DNA from: a virus
Length of the DNA: 64,000 nt
IMG/VR virus record: IMGVR_UViG_3300020172_006270
Span: 62,001-126,000 of that record
Reading direction: 5' to 3' (one strand)
Part shown: one piece after another, positions 1-8,444 of the stretch
Layout of the letters: every line of letters begins with the position of its first letter
Numbering within the stretch: the first letter of the stretch is position 1
Position numbers and translations under genes: made by a program
Notes under the pieces: model-generated
Databases searched by the model: none
Seen by the model: only the letters and a program-made list of their open reading frames with translations
Told to the model about the DNA's origin: nothing

Positions 1-559
1 TATCGAATGGTTCGTAAACGTCAAAGGTCTTATTGAGTCTGACGGGCAGATCGGCCAACTTCCACATAGGGCTGTAGGATACAGAATAGTTGATATTTCC
101 ATCTGGTCGTGCGGCACTCTTCATGTCCTCTTTTGCAGGACCGATGCCGTGGAAGCCAACTGAAGTATCGAAGTCAACAGTGATGGTACGCTCACGCATA
201 CCGCCAGGGTGTTTCTTCTTCTCGGTCAACTTGTGAACTTCTGGATGATGATAGAGTTCCAGATATTCAAGAGGATCGGTATCGTCAGGATCGAATCGTT
301 GTGGCTCTTGAGCCTGTGCGTGAAACTCATCCAGTTGACGGCACCATGAATATTGGGAAATCACCAACTTCAATAGTTTGTATTTGTCCACCGCCTCGAA
401 GATTTGTTTCAGGGTGGTCCCTTCAGCAATCTCGCAGCGGGAGCGAAGATGGGTAATGATGCTCAGTTTTTTGGGACGCTTGCGAAGAAACATACGCTTC
501 TTGCCGTTCCACTTGTGAAGCACGAGTCCATTGGGAGTGAACTCAATATGCTCTGACAT
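1..559 (-). CDS. Hypothetical protein, 3' part outside window
   Basis: An open frame starts at an ATG at 559-557 (MSEHIEFTPNG...) and runs without a stop off the left edge, so at least 186 residues are coded. The N-terminal 35 residues are basic (KWNGKKRMFLRKRPKK). I do not recognise a family. The start sits two bases from the stop of the upstream gene (562), which is typical of the tightly packed minus-strand operon here. Confidence 0.75.
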   Translation of the reverse strand, partial: MSEHIEFTPNGLVLHKWNGKKRMFLRKRPKKLSIITHLRSRCEIAEGTTLKQIFEAVDKYKLLKLVISQYSWCRQLDEFHAQAQEPQRFDPDDTDPLEYLELYHHPEVHKLTEKKKHPGGMRERTITVDFDTSVGFHGIGPAKEDMKSAARPDGNINYSVSYSPMWKLADLPVRLNKTFDVYEPFD

Positions 560-561
560 GA

Positions 562-843
562 TTAGTCTCTTTCTATGAGTCGGGAACGGGTGCTGACAAC
601 GCCAGCTTTGTATTCTTCGGAAACCAACTCTGCGACGTTGATGTATCCTTCGCTTTCTAAGAAAGCGTTCAAGCCCCTAACGATTGAGTCGGGGCTTGAA
701 TTTTTGGACGTAGCACTAAAGGTGCGTAGGTCCGCTCGGAAATCGTCGTCATGCTTGAACCGATGAATCCAATACTGTGCAGTTCCATCTACTTCCAACA
801 AGTATATTCGGAAGGGTAAACTTTGAATAATGTCGTGCCTCAT
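562..843 (-). CDS. Hypothetical protein (93 aa)
   Basis: Small soluble protein, charged throughout, no cysteines, no signal peptide or membrane segment. It lies between the thrS gene and the partial gene at the left edge in the same direction, so it is probably cotranscribed with them. The only ATG giving the full frame is at 843; I see no strong Shine-Dalgarno site in front of it. Function unknown. Confidence 0.6.
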   Translation of the reverse strand: MRHDIIQSLPFRIYLLEVDGTAQYWIHRFKHDDDFRADLRTFSATSKNSSPDSIVRGLNAFLESEGYINVAELVSEEYKAGVVSTRSRLIERD

Positions 844-871
844 ACAACATTATGTACTGTTTGCCCACGGC

Positions 872-2095
872 TTACTCGTTTGTCATCATGCCCATCTTGG
901 GGAGGAATACTTCCAAAGGCAAGGTTTCCTGATCGCCCGAAGTTGATCTCATTTGCTTGAGAGTCACAGTCCTTGCGGTCTTTTCTTTTTCTCCCAAGAT
1001 GACCATATACGGTACTTTTTTCTCATACCCGATGGCAATCTTTTGTTGTAGCGTCCGATTCGAGTGATCGCATTCACACCGAATCCCTTGAGCGAGCAAG
1101 GCTTCTTTGACTTCGTTGGCGTAATCAGCAACCTTGTCGCTGATTGGTGCAATAGTAACACCGACCGGAGCCAACCACATTGGTAAATTCCCATCAGTGT
1201 GTTCTAACAGCACACCGATGAAACGCTCGAAGCTGCCATATATCGCTCGGTGAATAACAATCGGAGTTTGTTCTTTGTCTTCCTTGTCGGTGTAAGTGCA
1301 ACCGAATCGCTGCGGCAATTGGAAGTCTAACTGGATAGTAGCAGTTTGCCATTCACGACCCAGGGAGTCAGTTACAATGAAGTCGATTTTCGGTCCATAA
1401 AAAGCACCGTCTTTATGAGCCACGTCAAACTTCAAATTATTTTCACACAAGGCGTCTTCAAGGCTTGCTTCAGCATTATCCCAAGTCAATATATCGCCCA
1501 TGAAGTTATCGGGACGAGTGCTGAGTACGGATCGGAACTTCATTCCGAACCAGCCGTATACTCTGCCGATCATAATGAGAATTCGCTTGATCTCGCTTTG
1601 CAGGTTGTCCGGCGAAACGAAAATATGGGCATCATCTTGGCAGAACGCACGACAACGAGTAAGTCCACCCAAGGCACCGGAAACCTCGTTTCGATGCAAT
1701 GGGCCATACTCGGCGAACCGCACGGGCAAATCTCGATAGCTCCACTGCTTTGAGCGGAATATCTCCATATGCCCAGGGCAGTTCATTGGCTTCAAACAAC
1801 AATCTTCATGTTCTTCGTCTTGCTTCTCGCCAGTTGGCTTATCGCTGACGAAGAACATATTTTTCGCATAGTGGTCCAGATGCCCGCTGGTTGCATAAAG
1901 TTCGGACTTCCAGACGAGTGGGGTCCGAACTTCTTGGCAACCATTGGCTTCATTGAGTTGGCGAATGCGATTCAGCAATGATTGATAAAGGACAACTCCC
2001 TTCGGAAGCCAAATCGGACAGCCCGGAGATAGAGGGCTGAACATGAAGAGGTCTAGTTTCTGGCCGATTGCTCGGTGGTCCCGGTTGTTGTCCAT
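872..2095 (-). CDS. thrS: Threonyl-tRNA synthetase lacking TGS and editing domains
   Basis: Charges tRNA-Thr with threonine using ATP (class II synthetase). The 407-residue protein begins at MDNNRDHRAIGQKLDLF, matching the start of the catalytic core of bacterial ThrRS (about residue 240 of the 642-residue E. coli enzyme). The zinc ligands are present: Cys106 (MNCPGH), His157 (QDDAHIF) and His282 (IHRAIYGSFERF). Motif 2 (HRNE, Arg135) and the C-terminal anticodon-binding domain (from about residue 308) are intact. The N-terminal TGS and alanyl-type editing domains are absent, so misformed Ser-tRNA-Thr could not be cleared in cis. A GAGGG ribosome site lies inside the 3' end of the upstream gene, which overlaps it by 146 bases. 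No tRNA-Thr is seen in the window. Confidence 0.95.
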   Translation of the reverse strand: MDNNRDHRAIGQKLDLFMFSPLSPGCPIWLPKGVVLYQSLLNRIRQLNEANGCQEVRTPLVWKSELYATSGHLDHYAKNMFFVSDKPTGEKQDEEHEDCCLKPMNCPGHMEIFRSKQWSYRDLPVRFAEYGPLHRNEVSGALGGLTRCRAFCQDDAHIFVSPDNLQSEIKRILIMIGRVYGWFGMKFRSVLSTRPDNFMGDILTWDNAEASLEDALCENNLKFDVAHKDGAFYGPKIDFIVTDSLGREWQTATIQLDFQLPQRFGCTYTDKEDKEQTPIVIHRAIYGSFERFIGVLLEHTDGNLPMWLAPVGVTIAPISDKVADYANEVKEALLAQGIRCECDHSNRTLQQKIAIGYEKKVPYMVILGEKEKTARTVTLKQMRSTSGDQETLPLEVFLPKMGMMTNE

Positions 2096-2771
2096 TTATT
2101 CCCTCGATTAAGCCACGCAGTTCTTTGTTTTCGGAGCGTAACTCTTTCAGTTCTCTAAGAATTTGCAGAAGCAGAGAACCGTAGTCGATATACCCTTCTT
2201 CTGATTTCTTTTTCTTTTGATATTCTTCATTCTGGCGATCTCGTTCTTCAACATATCGAGGTTTATTCTCGGTCAGTCGAGCTTCAATTTCGCCCCAAAT
2301 CTTCAGTAGCTCTTTGCGACTCGAAGATTTCTTTTGGGTTGTCGCTAGTTCACGTTCGAGTCGTCGCTTTTCGTCCGTGAGCCATTGCCGTTCTTCAACG
2401 AAAGTGTCGAAGCTGGGGATGTCAATTTCCATCTTTTGAGCTTCCGCATATTTTTGTCTCTTTCGAGGGTTGTTTGTTGTCTTGGGTGGTCGGGCGAGTC
2501 CCCGATATGTTGGTTCGTCAGCAATTACTGTGACGAGCCGATATTCATCAATTGTTACTGATTCGAGAATGAACAACACTCCGGCGTTGAAGCTGTAAAC
2601 CGATCCATCTAAACGAGGGAGCGGATAGGGCAAAGGTTCGTTTTTCTTGATGACCCTGGACGCTTTTACGGCTTGAACGATCTCCTGTACGTTGACTTCT
2701 CCTGTTTTTGACGCACGTTCTTTCCATCGCAGTAAAGCGTGGTCCGTGACGTGGACGGTTTCGGCACGCAT
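1950..2771 (-). CDS. Hypothetical protein with coiled coil, overlaps thrS
   Basis: 273 residues. The first 90 form a compact domain (VTDHALLRWKERA..., then a beta-rich stretch ending LVTVIA) reminiscent of small toxin-like or DUF4258-like folds, but I cannot assign a family. Residues about 125-225 are strongly charged and predicted coiled coil, followed by a Pro-rich tail. The last 48 codons are read in another frame of thrS, an overlap of 146 bases, far more than elsewhere in the window. The start at 2771 follows a good AAGGGAG site. The C-terminal tail may have little function and simply tolerate the overlap. Confidence 0.7.
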   Translation of the reverse strand: MRAETVHVTDHALLRWKERASKTGEVNVQEIVQAVKASRVIKKNEPLPYPLPRLDGSVYSFNAGVLFILESVTIDEYRLVTVIADEPTYRGLARPPKTTNNPRKRQKYAEAQKMEIDIPSFDTFVEERQWLTDEKRRLERELATTQKKSSSRKELLKIWGEIEARLTENKPRYVEERDRQNEEYQKKKKSEEGYIDYGSLLLQILRELKELRSENKELRGLIEGINGQQPGPPSNRPETRPLHVQPSISGLSDLASEGSCPLSIIAESHSPTQ

Positions 2772-2796
2772 GTTATCTCCCTTGTAAGGTGAAAAA

Positions 2797-3063
2797 GGAG
2801 ATGCAACCGTCCGTAGCCTGGATTTTGTTCTATGTCGTCATTTATCTCGGAGTTACCTCCGGTCCTTGTGGACTGCACCGACCCGACCGTACAAACGCCC
2901 TGCTCACCGGCTCCGGTCTGTATGGCTTGCACCCTCGGTAGTTCAGACGCTAATCGCCCTTGCGGGTTTTCGCTCCTACCTTAAAAGCAGTGGTGTCCAG
3001 AACTTCCTCTATGATCTCCCCTTGCGAGGAATCACAGCGACGACTCGACCTTGTTGCATCCCC
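2797..3063 (-). ncRNA. rnpB: RNase P RNA (M1 RNA), compact form
   Basis: Catalytic RNA that removes 5' leaders from tRNA precursors. On the minus strand the termini pair as an 11-bp P1 helix (3063-3053 GGGGATGCAAC with 2807-2797 GTTGCATCTCC, one G-U), followed by T5. The conserved 5' box GAGGAAGTTCTGGACACC and the 3' box AGATAAATGAC...AGAACAAAATCCAGGCTA are both present. The universal P4 helix forms between AGTTCTGGA (3004-2996) and TCCAGGCT (2822-2815), with the expected single bulged U; relative to the bacterial consensus the changes in both strands keep pairing. At 267 bases it is shorter than typical type A RNAs (350-400). Two sigma70-type promoters lie directly upstream. No RNase P protein gene is seen, so it would have to use host RnpA. 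Confidence 0.93.
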
Positions 3064-3067
3064 TTAT

Positions 3068-3076
3068 ATCATACCA
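3068..3076 (-). promoter_or_regulatory. Extended -10 promoter P2 of rnpB
   Basis: Extended -10 element TGGTATGAT placed about 6 bases before the P1 helix of the RNase P RNA, so transcription could start at or next to the mature 5' end. The -35 region at the right distance is weak (TCGCAC). Confidence 0.5.
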
Positions 3077-3099
3077 ATGGAGCTTGACTGGTGCGATAG

Positions 3100-3128
3100 A
3101 TCATACCACGCATTGGCGAAACTGTAAA
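3100..3128 (-). promoter_or_regulatory. Sigma70-type promoter P1 of rnpB
   Basis: TTTACA (3128-3123), a 17-base spacer, then TGG-TATGAT (3105-3100). It starts two bases after the stop of the preceding gene. Same architecture as at least eight other sites in this window. Confidence 0.75.
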
Positions 3129-3129
3129 A

Positions 3130-4053
3130 TCAGAAGTAGGCCCCCAGGCCGTCTGATCGGTGAAAGAAGAATTTTTCATCCATCGGGCGATCATCGACAA
3201 TCGGGCGAATCCAATTTTCGTTCATCAGTCCGTTGAAAAACGGAGTGTCATATCTCCCACCTTTAATGCCGAATATCATTTGTAACATGCCACCAAGAAT
3301 CATATGTGATTTGCGCATGTTCTTTAACTCGTGAGCAATTGGCATCGAATAAGCACCACATCCTAATAATGCTATATCGAAATCAATGCTTTTTATTTTT
3401 TCAATCAACAAATCAGCGGTTTCAAACATATTGCCATTAGGCAGAACGCAAGAAAATCTTTTGGAGTTAAATGTGATTGGCGATTTAACAATGTGCAATT
3501 GTTCAAATTTGGGATAATCAAAAGAGAACAGTCGCTTGCCATATTGCATTTTTATGGAATATTCAAACGGACTTACAGCCAATATCTTTTTGTTAGCCAA
3601 TAATGGAAGCCATTCTGACAATCTATACATTGCCTCGATCACAGAAAAATCATGCAGTCTCTTTAGTTGCAACCAACTTACAATTGGCTTCGTATCGCTG
3701 CCACCAGTTCTGAACCAGTTCAGGAATTCACCTGCCGCAAACAACATACTTGAATCTCGCACGTTGTTTTCATATAGGTCCATGAATTTTTCTAAGTTGC
3801 TTTGTTTGTTTTCCAGGTCGTAGTATCCAGAAAACTCCTTTAATTTGTCGATTGCTTTTTCGGGACTGATCTGGAAACGCCGAGAGGCGGCGAGATTATG
3901 CTCGCCGCCTCCAACACGAATAAAAGAAAAATAGTCGCTGGCTATCTGCCTCTGCATTTCCTCGACCGTTCGATCTATTGGAACTAATTTGTTAATCGGC
4001 TCCATCAACATTTTGAAATTCCTGGTTCTGAAAGCGTCTACACCCTTCTTCAA
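3130..4053 (-). CDS. GT-D fold glycosyltransferase-like protein
   Basis: 307 residues. The N-terminal part has FSFIRVGGGEHN, matching the GDGE-type nucleotide-sugar site of the GT-D (formerly DUF1792) family, and the C-terminal part has GCGAYSMPIAHEL...GGMLQMIFGIKGGR, the family's second signature, ending with a conserved N-W-P segment. Such domains transfer sugars, usually in surface glycan or glycoprotein pathways. The usual acidic residue pair of the GDGE motif reads GGGE here, so catalysis is not certain. It overlaps the 78-aa gene upstream by 62 bases. Confidence 0.75.
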   Translation of the reverse strand: MKKGVDAFRTRNFKMLMEPINKLVPIDRTVEEMQRQIASDYFSFIRVGGGEHNLAASRRFQISPEKAIDKLKEFSGYYDLENKQSNLEKFMDLYENNVRDSSMLFAAGEFLNWFRTGGSDTKPIVSWLQLKRLHDFSVIEAMYRLSEWLPLLANKKILAVSPFEYSIKMQYGKRLFSFDYPKFEQLHIVKSPITFNSKRFSCVLPNGNMFETADLLIEKIKSIDFDIALLGCGAYSMPIAHELKNMRKSHMILGGMLQMIFGIKGGRYDTPFFNGLMNENWIRPIVDDRPMDEKFFFHRSDGLGAYF

Positions 4054-4228
4054 ATTCTGAGCGGGTAGGCAATACTGGTGCAGTATTTAATTGCACGCCA
4101 ACAATATTTGCAATCCTTTCAAACAAATCTGGATAATACCAGCAACGGTCATGGCCTTGTTTACTATCCCATTCGAGAATAACTTCTCGAATATCTTTGA
4201 TTTGCTCCTCGCTAGATTTGTTTGACAT
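3992..4228 (-). CDS. Hypothetical protein (78 aa)
   Basis: Small soluble protein (MSNKSSEEQIKDIREV...). It overlaps the gene before it by 17 bases and the GT-D gene after it by 62 bases, suggesting translational coupling. No recognised domain. Confidence 0.6.
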   Translation of the reverse strand: MSNKSSEEQIKDIREVILEWDSKQGHDRCWYYPDLFERIANIVGVQLNTAPVLPTRSEFEEGCRRFQNQEFQNVDGAD

Positions 4229-4544
4229 ATTGTCTTATAAACCTCACTTCTGCCGGGAATAGTTCTTCAGGAATTTGGCGAGCATCACTTCCTAGAATCA
4301 ACCAAGCGACTTGGTTTGCGGTTTTTGAGCTTGCAGCAATTTGACCACTTTGAGAAATAGACAAATGCCACGCTTTGATGGTTTCGTATATCTCATAGGT
4401 CAACATGATGTCCAATTCAACTTCATCAAAAGATGCTTGCCACAAACACTCTTTAGGGGCGAAAGGCGATTTGATAGGATCGTGCGGTCGCTCTATTGCA
4501 ATGCGTTTCATTTCGTTGATTAAATCATCATCAAGTTTTTTCAT
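4212..4544 (-). CDS. Hypothetical protein (110 aa)
   Basis: Soluble, mostly alpha-helical protein (MKKLDDDLINEMKRIA...). It follows the helicase start region by a few bases and is part of the same operon. No family recognised. Confidence 0.6.
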   Translation of the reverse strand: MKKLDDDLINEMKRIAIERPHDPIKSPFAPKECLWQASFDEVELDIMLTYEIYETIKAWHLSISQSGQIAASSKTANQVAWLILGSDARQIPEELFPAEVRFIRQYVKQI

Positions 4545-4553
4545 GTTGGGCTT

Positions 4554-5642
4554 CTAAAGATAATAGGGTCGGAATTCCTCAACAGCAATCCAAATCAGAC
4601 CGTTTTTTGCACGGCTGGCCGCTGTATAAGACCACCGCACGTTGTCCCACTTATCGCATCGCTGCTCATATACGATCACGTTGCCCCACTCGTCGCCCTG
4701 GGCTTTATGACAAGTAATCGCATACGCATAATCAAACGGGTTGGCAACCTGCGAGAAGTCAAACTGGTTGGAGTCCTTGCCGAATTGATCTGGGTCGTAA
4801 TGCACCTTCTCGAAGAAGTTGCCGTCCGAGATAAAGTCGAAGCGGTCGTTCTTGTGAATCTTCTGAACGACTCCCTGCATTCCGTTGAATAGACCCTGCT
4901 TCTTGTTGTTCCTCAAGCAGATAACCTTCTCGCCTTTTGCGATGAAGGTATATTGGATTTTCTTTTCAATACGCACTCGCTCGTTGAGTTGCACACGAGT
5001 CTTATTGAAGGCACAGATGATTTGATCGACCGAGGCAAGGTGTCGATCCTCGATCATCTTTTCTCGGACAATCTGAACTTGCTTCGCACCCTTAAATGAA
5101 TTCGCAGATTGGCCCTTGCGTAGATGCTCGGCAAAATATGCAATCTCGCCAGCATTACGGTGAACCGTCTCCAGCTTATACATTGGATTCTGCATAAGGT
5201 TGAATTTGGTTCCAATAGGCTCAAGCTGGCCGTGATCGCCGACATAGATAATCGGCAAGCCGAACGACATGAGATCGTCGTGTATTTCCTTGCTCACCAT
5301 CGACGCTTCATCAATGATGAAGCCATCCACACCTTTCGTCATCAGATCGGACTTATCTGTGAGGAACCATACAGTCTCTCCCTTTTCGTCTTTGTAGGGT
5401 TGATATATGGTGCTGTGGATCGTATTGGCATTCATTCCTTTTTTACGCAATACGTTAGTGGCTTTTCCGGTGAAAGCCGCTGCGCAAAAAGATCGCCCTT
5501 TGCGATGAAGGGCGTCGAGCATCACTCGAATAATTGTTGATTTTCCGGTCCCCGCATATCCACCAAGAGTTTGCATCTGGTGGTTGTCCATGTTGCCCAC
5601 CAGGAGCTTCAGAACATCTTTTTGTTCAGTTGTCAGGGACAT
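4554..5642 (-). CDS. SF1 DNA helicase, Dda/RecD-like
   Basis: ATP-driven 5'-3' DNA helicase of the RecD/Dda type, likely acting in phage replication. Motifs are clear (numbers from the upstream in-frame ATG at 5684): Walker A GGYAGTGKST (41-50), Walker B FIIDEASMV (122-130), motif III VGDHGQLEP (148-156), and near the C-terminus TCHKAQGDEWGNVIVYE and the motif VI segment YTAASRAKNGL. I prefer the start at MSLTTEQKD (5642, 362 aa), which aligns with the usual N-terminus of this family and leaves only a 17-base overlap with the HNH gene. Confidence 0.9.
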   Translation of the reverse strand: MSLTTEQKDVLKLLVGNMDNHQMQTLGGYAGTGKSTIIRVMLDALHRKGRSFCAAAFTGKATNVLRKKGMNANTIHSTIYQPYKDEKGETVWFLTDKSDLMTKGVDGFIIDEASMVSKEIHDDLMSFGLPIIYVGDHGQLEPIGTKFNLMQNPMYKLETVHRNAGEIAYFAEHLRKGQSANSFKGAKQVQIVREKMIEDRHLASVDQIICAFNKTRVQLNERVRIEKKIQYTFIAKGEKVICLRNNKKQGLFNGMQGVVQKIHKNDRFDFISDGNFFEKVHYDPDQFGKDSNQFDFSQVANPFDYAYAITCHKAQGDEWGNVIVYEQRCDKWDNVRWSYTAASRAKNGLIWIAVEEFRPYYL

Positions 5643-6168
5643 ATCGACCTTTTCCGTAAGCCCTAATGAGGGGTTCCCACTCACTTAATTCATCACAAGT
5701 CAATTCCCACGTCTCCGGGCTGGTATTTTCACACAAGCGGAGACAGACCTCCAATTCTTCTTTGGAGATTACGTCGATGATGTGATTCATGGCGTCGGCT
5801 TTATTGGCCTCAATCTCTAGCTTGAGACTCTGCAAATAAGCCCATTTATAGGAAGACTTGATTCTAGCATAAAGGTCTGCGGGAGCATATCCCGGAATTC
5901 CAATTCCAGTGGCATGAAGCTGCTCTGCCTTCTGGTGGCAATCAAGAGACGAACCTAACCACGAGGGCTTCGTGCAGCGATCCGTACAAAGAGAAATGCC
6001 ATTGGCAGCACAATAGCCGCCGAATGGCATGTAATGGCGATCAGTGATGTGGTGAGCGTCTAATTGGTCAACGCTCTCAGGCTTATGCCCGCACATAGCA
6101 CAGGCATATCCGTCCCGTTTGAATACGGCGTTACGAAAATCGTCCCTTAGTGATTTTTTGCTGCTCAT
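5626..6168 (-). CDS. HNH endonuclease domain protein
   Basis: 180 residues. RDGYACAMCGHKP gives a first CxxC (Cys23, Cys26) and LDAHHI (His39, His40) the HNH core, with further Cys/His residues (CTDRCTKP, LDCHQKA) that would complete metal binding. HNH proteins of this free-standing type nick or cut DNA and in phages may be homing, packaging or host-DNA nucleases. It overlaps the upstream 65-aa gene and the helicase gene. Confidence 0.85.
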   Translation of the reverse strand: MSSKKSLRDDFRNAVFKRDGYACAMCGHKPESVDQLDAHHITDRHYMPFGGYCAANGISLCTDRCTKPSWLGSSLDCHQKAEQLHATGIGIPGYAPADLYARIKSSYKWAYLQSLKLEIEANKADAMNHIIDVISKEELEVCLRLCENTSPETWELTCDELSEWEPLIRAYGKGRYVPDN

Positions 6169-6328
6169 TTTTGTAGCCTCGGAAGGTGAGTTTGTACCAC
6201 CACCATCGGACCCACGCTCGTAACTTTCGCCGCTTTTGTGACCGCTCGATATTGGCGAGCAGATTCATTGTGGAAGTATTCTTTTGCAGAATTTCCTGGT
6301 ATCGTTCTTCGTTTGGACTGTTGCTCAT
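6131..6328 (-). CDS. Small basic protein (65 aa)
   Basis: Start chosen at MSNSPNEERYQEI because GAGG lies 5 bases upstream. The second half is very basic and aromatic (RKLRAWVRWWWYKL), which could be a short membrane-surface or nucleic-acid-binding segment. It overlaps the HNH gene by 38 bases. Unknown function. Confidence 0.6.
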   Translation of the reverse strand: MSNSPNEERYQEILQKNTSTMNLLANIERSQKRRKLRAWVRWWWYKLTFRGYKNEQQKITKGRFS

Positions 6329-6335
6329 ATTTTCC

Positions 6336-7112
6336 TCACAGGTCAATATCGAAGTCGAAATCAAACCCATCGAAAAATTCACCGCTGGCACCCATTGCGC
6401 CGCCGATGAATTGCAGTCCATAAATCAACACTGCTAGTGGGGCAAACAATATTGTCGCCACTGCAAACACGACTGGCCTGCGATGGCTCTTTGACTTCCC
6501 CTTCGCCACACGGCGATAACCAATTCCAGAAGAAAAAGCCAACGCCATTCCACCACACAATAGCCAAACGATCACGACCCAACCGACCGATGAAATGCCT
6601 TCGAGTATACCAGCCGGGTTCTTGGCTGTTCTAACTCTTGTCAAGTCGTCCTCACTTCCGAATAGTCCATCTGGACCGGCAGATTGAATGGTTGCAATTT
6701 CATTGAACCACTTTTGGTGATAGCTCACCTTGATCTGTTGACCCCAGGGGTCGGTTTCAGTCAAGCCTTCAGTCTTCTCAAATCCGAAGCCATCTTTGGT
6801 TGCTTTTTCCTGGACCATAGTGGCCCACTTAGCAACCATTTCGTCTCCGTCTTTAAGCTGTTGAGCCTGCTGTTCGTGCTGGGCCTTGATTTGCTCCTGC
6901 TGCTCCTGGCGTTGTTTGGCTTCTAATTCCTTTTGTGCTGCGATTTCTTCGGGCGTCGGGCCTCCAAACCCTAATCGCTGAAGCATTGTCTTCTTTGGCG
7001 GTTCTGCCGCTGCCACCTGTGTCGATCCCGCCACGGCAGCGTTTTCTTTTGGCTTGCCATTGCATCCAATCAACAATAGACAAGTTAAAAACACAACCTT
7101 CGTCTTCATCAT
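6336..7112 (-). CDS. Lipoprotein with two C-terminal membrane segments
   Basis: 258 residues. N-terminal signal with lipobox LLIGC (Cys17), a Gln/Glu-rich coiled coil (about 55-90), a small globular part with DPWGQ...SAGPDG.FGSEDD that resembles the calcium-site core of type II secretion pseudopilins (GspG), and two hydrophobic segments near 175-195 and 205-240, then an acidic tail (DFDFDIDL). It probably sits in the cell envelope. Its 3' end follows the CoaB/aldolase gene in the operon with a four-base overlap. Confidence 0.65.
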   Translation of the reverse strand: MMKTKVVFLTCLLLIGCNGKPKENAAVAGSTQVAAAEPPKKTMLQRLGFGGPTPEEIAAQKELEAKQRQEQQEQIKAQHEQQAQQLKDGDEMVAKWATMVQEKATKDGFGFEKTEGLTETDPWGQQIKVSYHQKWFNEIATIQSAGPDGLFGSEDDLTRVRTAKNPAGILEGISSVGWVVIVWLLCGGMALAFSSGIGYRRVAKGKSKSHRRPVVFAVATILFAPLAVLIYGLQFIGGAMGASGEFFDGFDFDFDIDL

Positions 7113-8392
7113 ACTTCCTCTGCTAGAGTTCGGAGCGAGTCTAGGGTGTCAGGAGTCTTGAGGATTTGCCCCAGGCTCACATAGCCGCCAGTCTTGTCGC
7201 TCAGATCAAAATTGGCGTCAATGAAGTCGATCACTTCTTGTGGATCAATCGAGCGATTGAACACAATATTCGGACCATGCTCTTGAAGATACACAGCACT
7301 CAAGTTGCCAAACTTTTTCAATCCCTTGCTGGTGTTCTCGCCACACTGATGCGAACCACACTCGTATTCTCTCTGCGACACCTGTGGCACGTCCGACCCA
7401 TCTTTGATCGGGCAATGGAAGTGAACGATACAATCGTATTCAGCGTGATCGTGGAATACGATTCGCTGGCTCTGGCCACCAACGCTAGGTTTTGCTCCAT
7501 AGGCAATCACACTGTCCGGGCCATCGGTTTCAATGCGAACCAAGCCTGTATTCGGCAGATCGTTGAAGTTCGACTTCCGAATGCTTGTAAGGAAAGTATG
7601 GTCATTTACCTTACAAGCAAAATGCCCTACAGTGGCTCCCCGGAAGGGCTTATAGGCCCCAGCACTGATACAGTGGTCAACCACCGTGCGAAGTGCTTCA
7701 GGCACCAATTCGGAATCCCACGGCACGGCCTCACCAGCCACCACAGTTGACCGAGTAAAGGTCAAATGGGAGCGGAGCAGTGTCATTTCGATCAGGCCCA
7801 TCAAGGCAGCTTCACGATCAGTCGTTTCGTGATACCGAGCCTCTTCCGGCGTGATGACCATGTTCAGTCGAGTCTTCACGTCGTTGGCAAGAACCAAATT
7901 GACGCTGGCCTCTTTCAGAAGGTTCAGTCCAGCGATGTATTGTTCTTCTGGCGTGGCACCCGAAGTCGTTTTGAAGGCAACTGCGAAAATATCCTTGCGG
8001 TGTTTTCGGATATTGCCAACGATCTTCTTTGAAGGCACGAAGTCCAAATGAAGTTTTGGATTCTCACGAGACTTCAATCGTTTGCCGTATTTATCGGCCT
8101 CGCCGTCCAACTCGAAGTCCACCAGAGCGGCAGTCAAGAATACGATCTTGGATGCTGGATCAGCCACGATCTCGTCAATCAGCTTGGCAATATCGGCATT
8201 GGTTTCCAGTTCGCTCCCGCCTGCCATCTTGGTCAGGTAAAGTTCGGAATTCAAATTGTGTGCTTTCACTGAACAAATACGATGAATCGTATTTGCCACC
8301 TTGCCATAGGCCGGAGCGCACAAAGCCAAATGTGGGCCAATGTGTGCGACCGTTCCACCGCCGATGATATGAATCTTTTTGTTTGCAGCCAT
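7109..8392 (-). CDS. CoaB-like domain fused to class II aldolase/adducin domain
   Basis: About 427 residues. The N-terminal half resembles the phosphopantothenoylcysteine ligase (CoaB/DFP) domain: GGGTVAHIGPHLAL, FLTAALVDF, GKRLKSRENPKLHLDFVPS, and AVAFKTTSG...VNLVLANDV, in family order. The C-terminal half looks like class II aldolase/adducin: HFACKVNDHTFLTSIRKSNF, then HFHCPI, the usual zinc-site His pair. The two activities are not normally joined. Whether it works in coenzyme A synthesis or on a nucleotide or sugar is unknown. Start taken at 8392 (MAANKK) because AAGG lies 8-11 bases upstream; a GTG at 8401 is the alternative. Confidence 0.7.
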   Translation of the reverse strand: MAANKKIHIIGGGTVAHIGPHLALCAPAYGKVANTIHRICSVKAHNLNSELYLTKMAGGSELETNADIAKLIDEIVADPASKIVFLTAALVDFELDGEADKYGKRLKSRENPKLHLDFVPSKKIVGNIRKHRKDIFAVAFKTTSGATPEEQYIAGLNLLKEASVNLVLANDVKTRLNMVITPEEARYHETTDREAALMGLIEMTLLRSHLTFTRSTVVAGEAVPWDSELVPEALRTVVDHCISAGAYKPFRGATVGHFACKVNDHTFLTSIRKSNFNDLPNTGLVRIETDGPDSVIAYGAKPSVGGQSQRIVFHDHAEYDCIVHFHCPIKDGSDVPQVSQREYECGSHQCGENTSKGLKKFGNLSAVYLQEHGPNIVFNRSIDPQEVIDFIDANFDLSDKTGGYVSLGQILKTPDTLDSLRTLAEEV

Positions 8393-8444
8393 GATATTCA
8401 CCCTTCTTGCGACCTAGAGAGTTGGCAAGCCGTTCGGTTCAATG

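Noticed and set aside
2666-3087. Open frames of 73-88 codons within the RNase P RNA gene
   Set aside because: They cross the conserved RNA helices and lack ribosome sites; the RNA explains the sequence.
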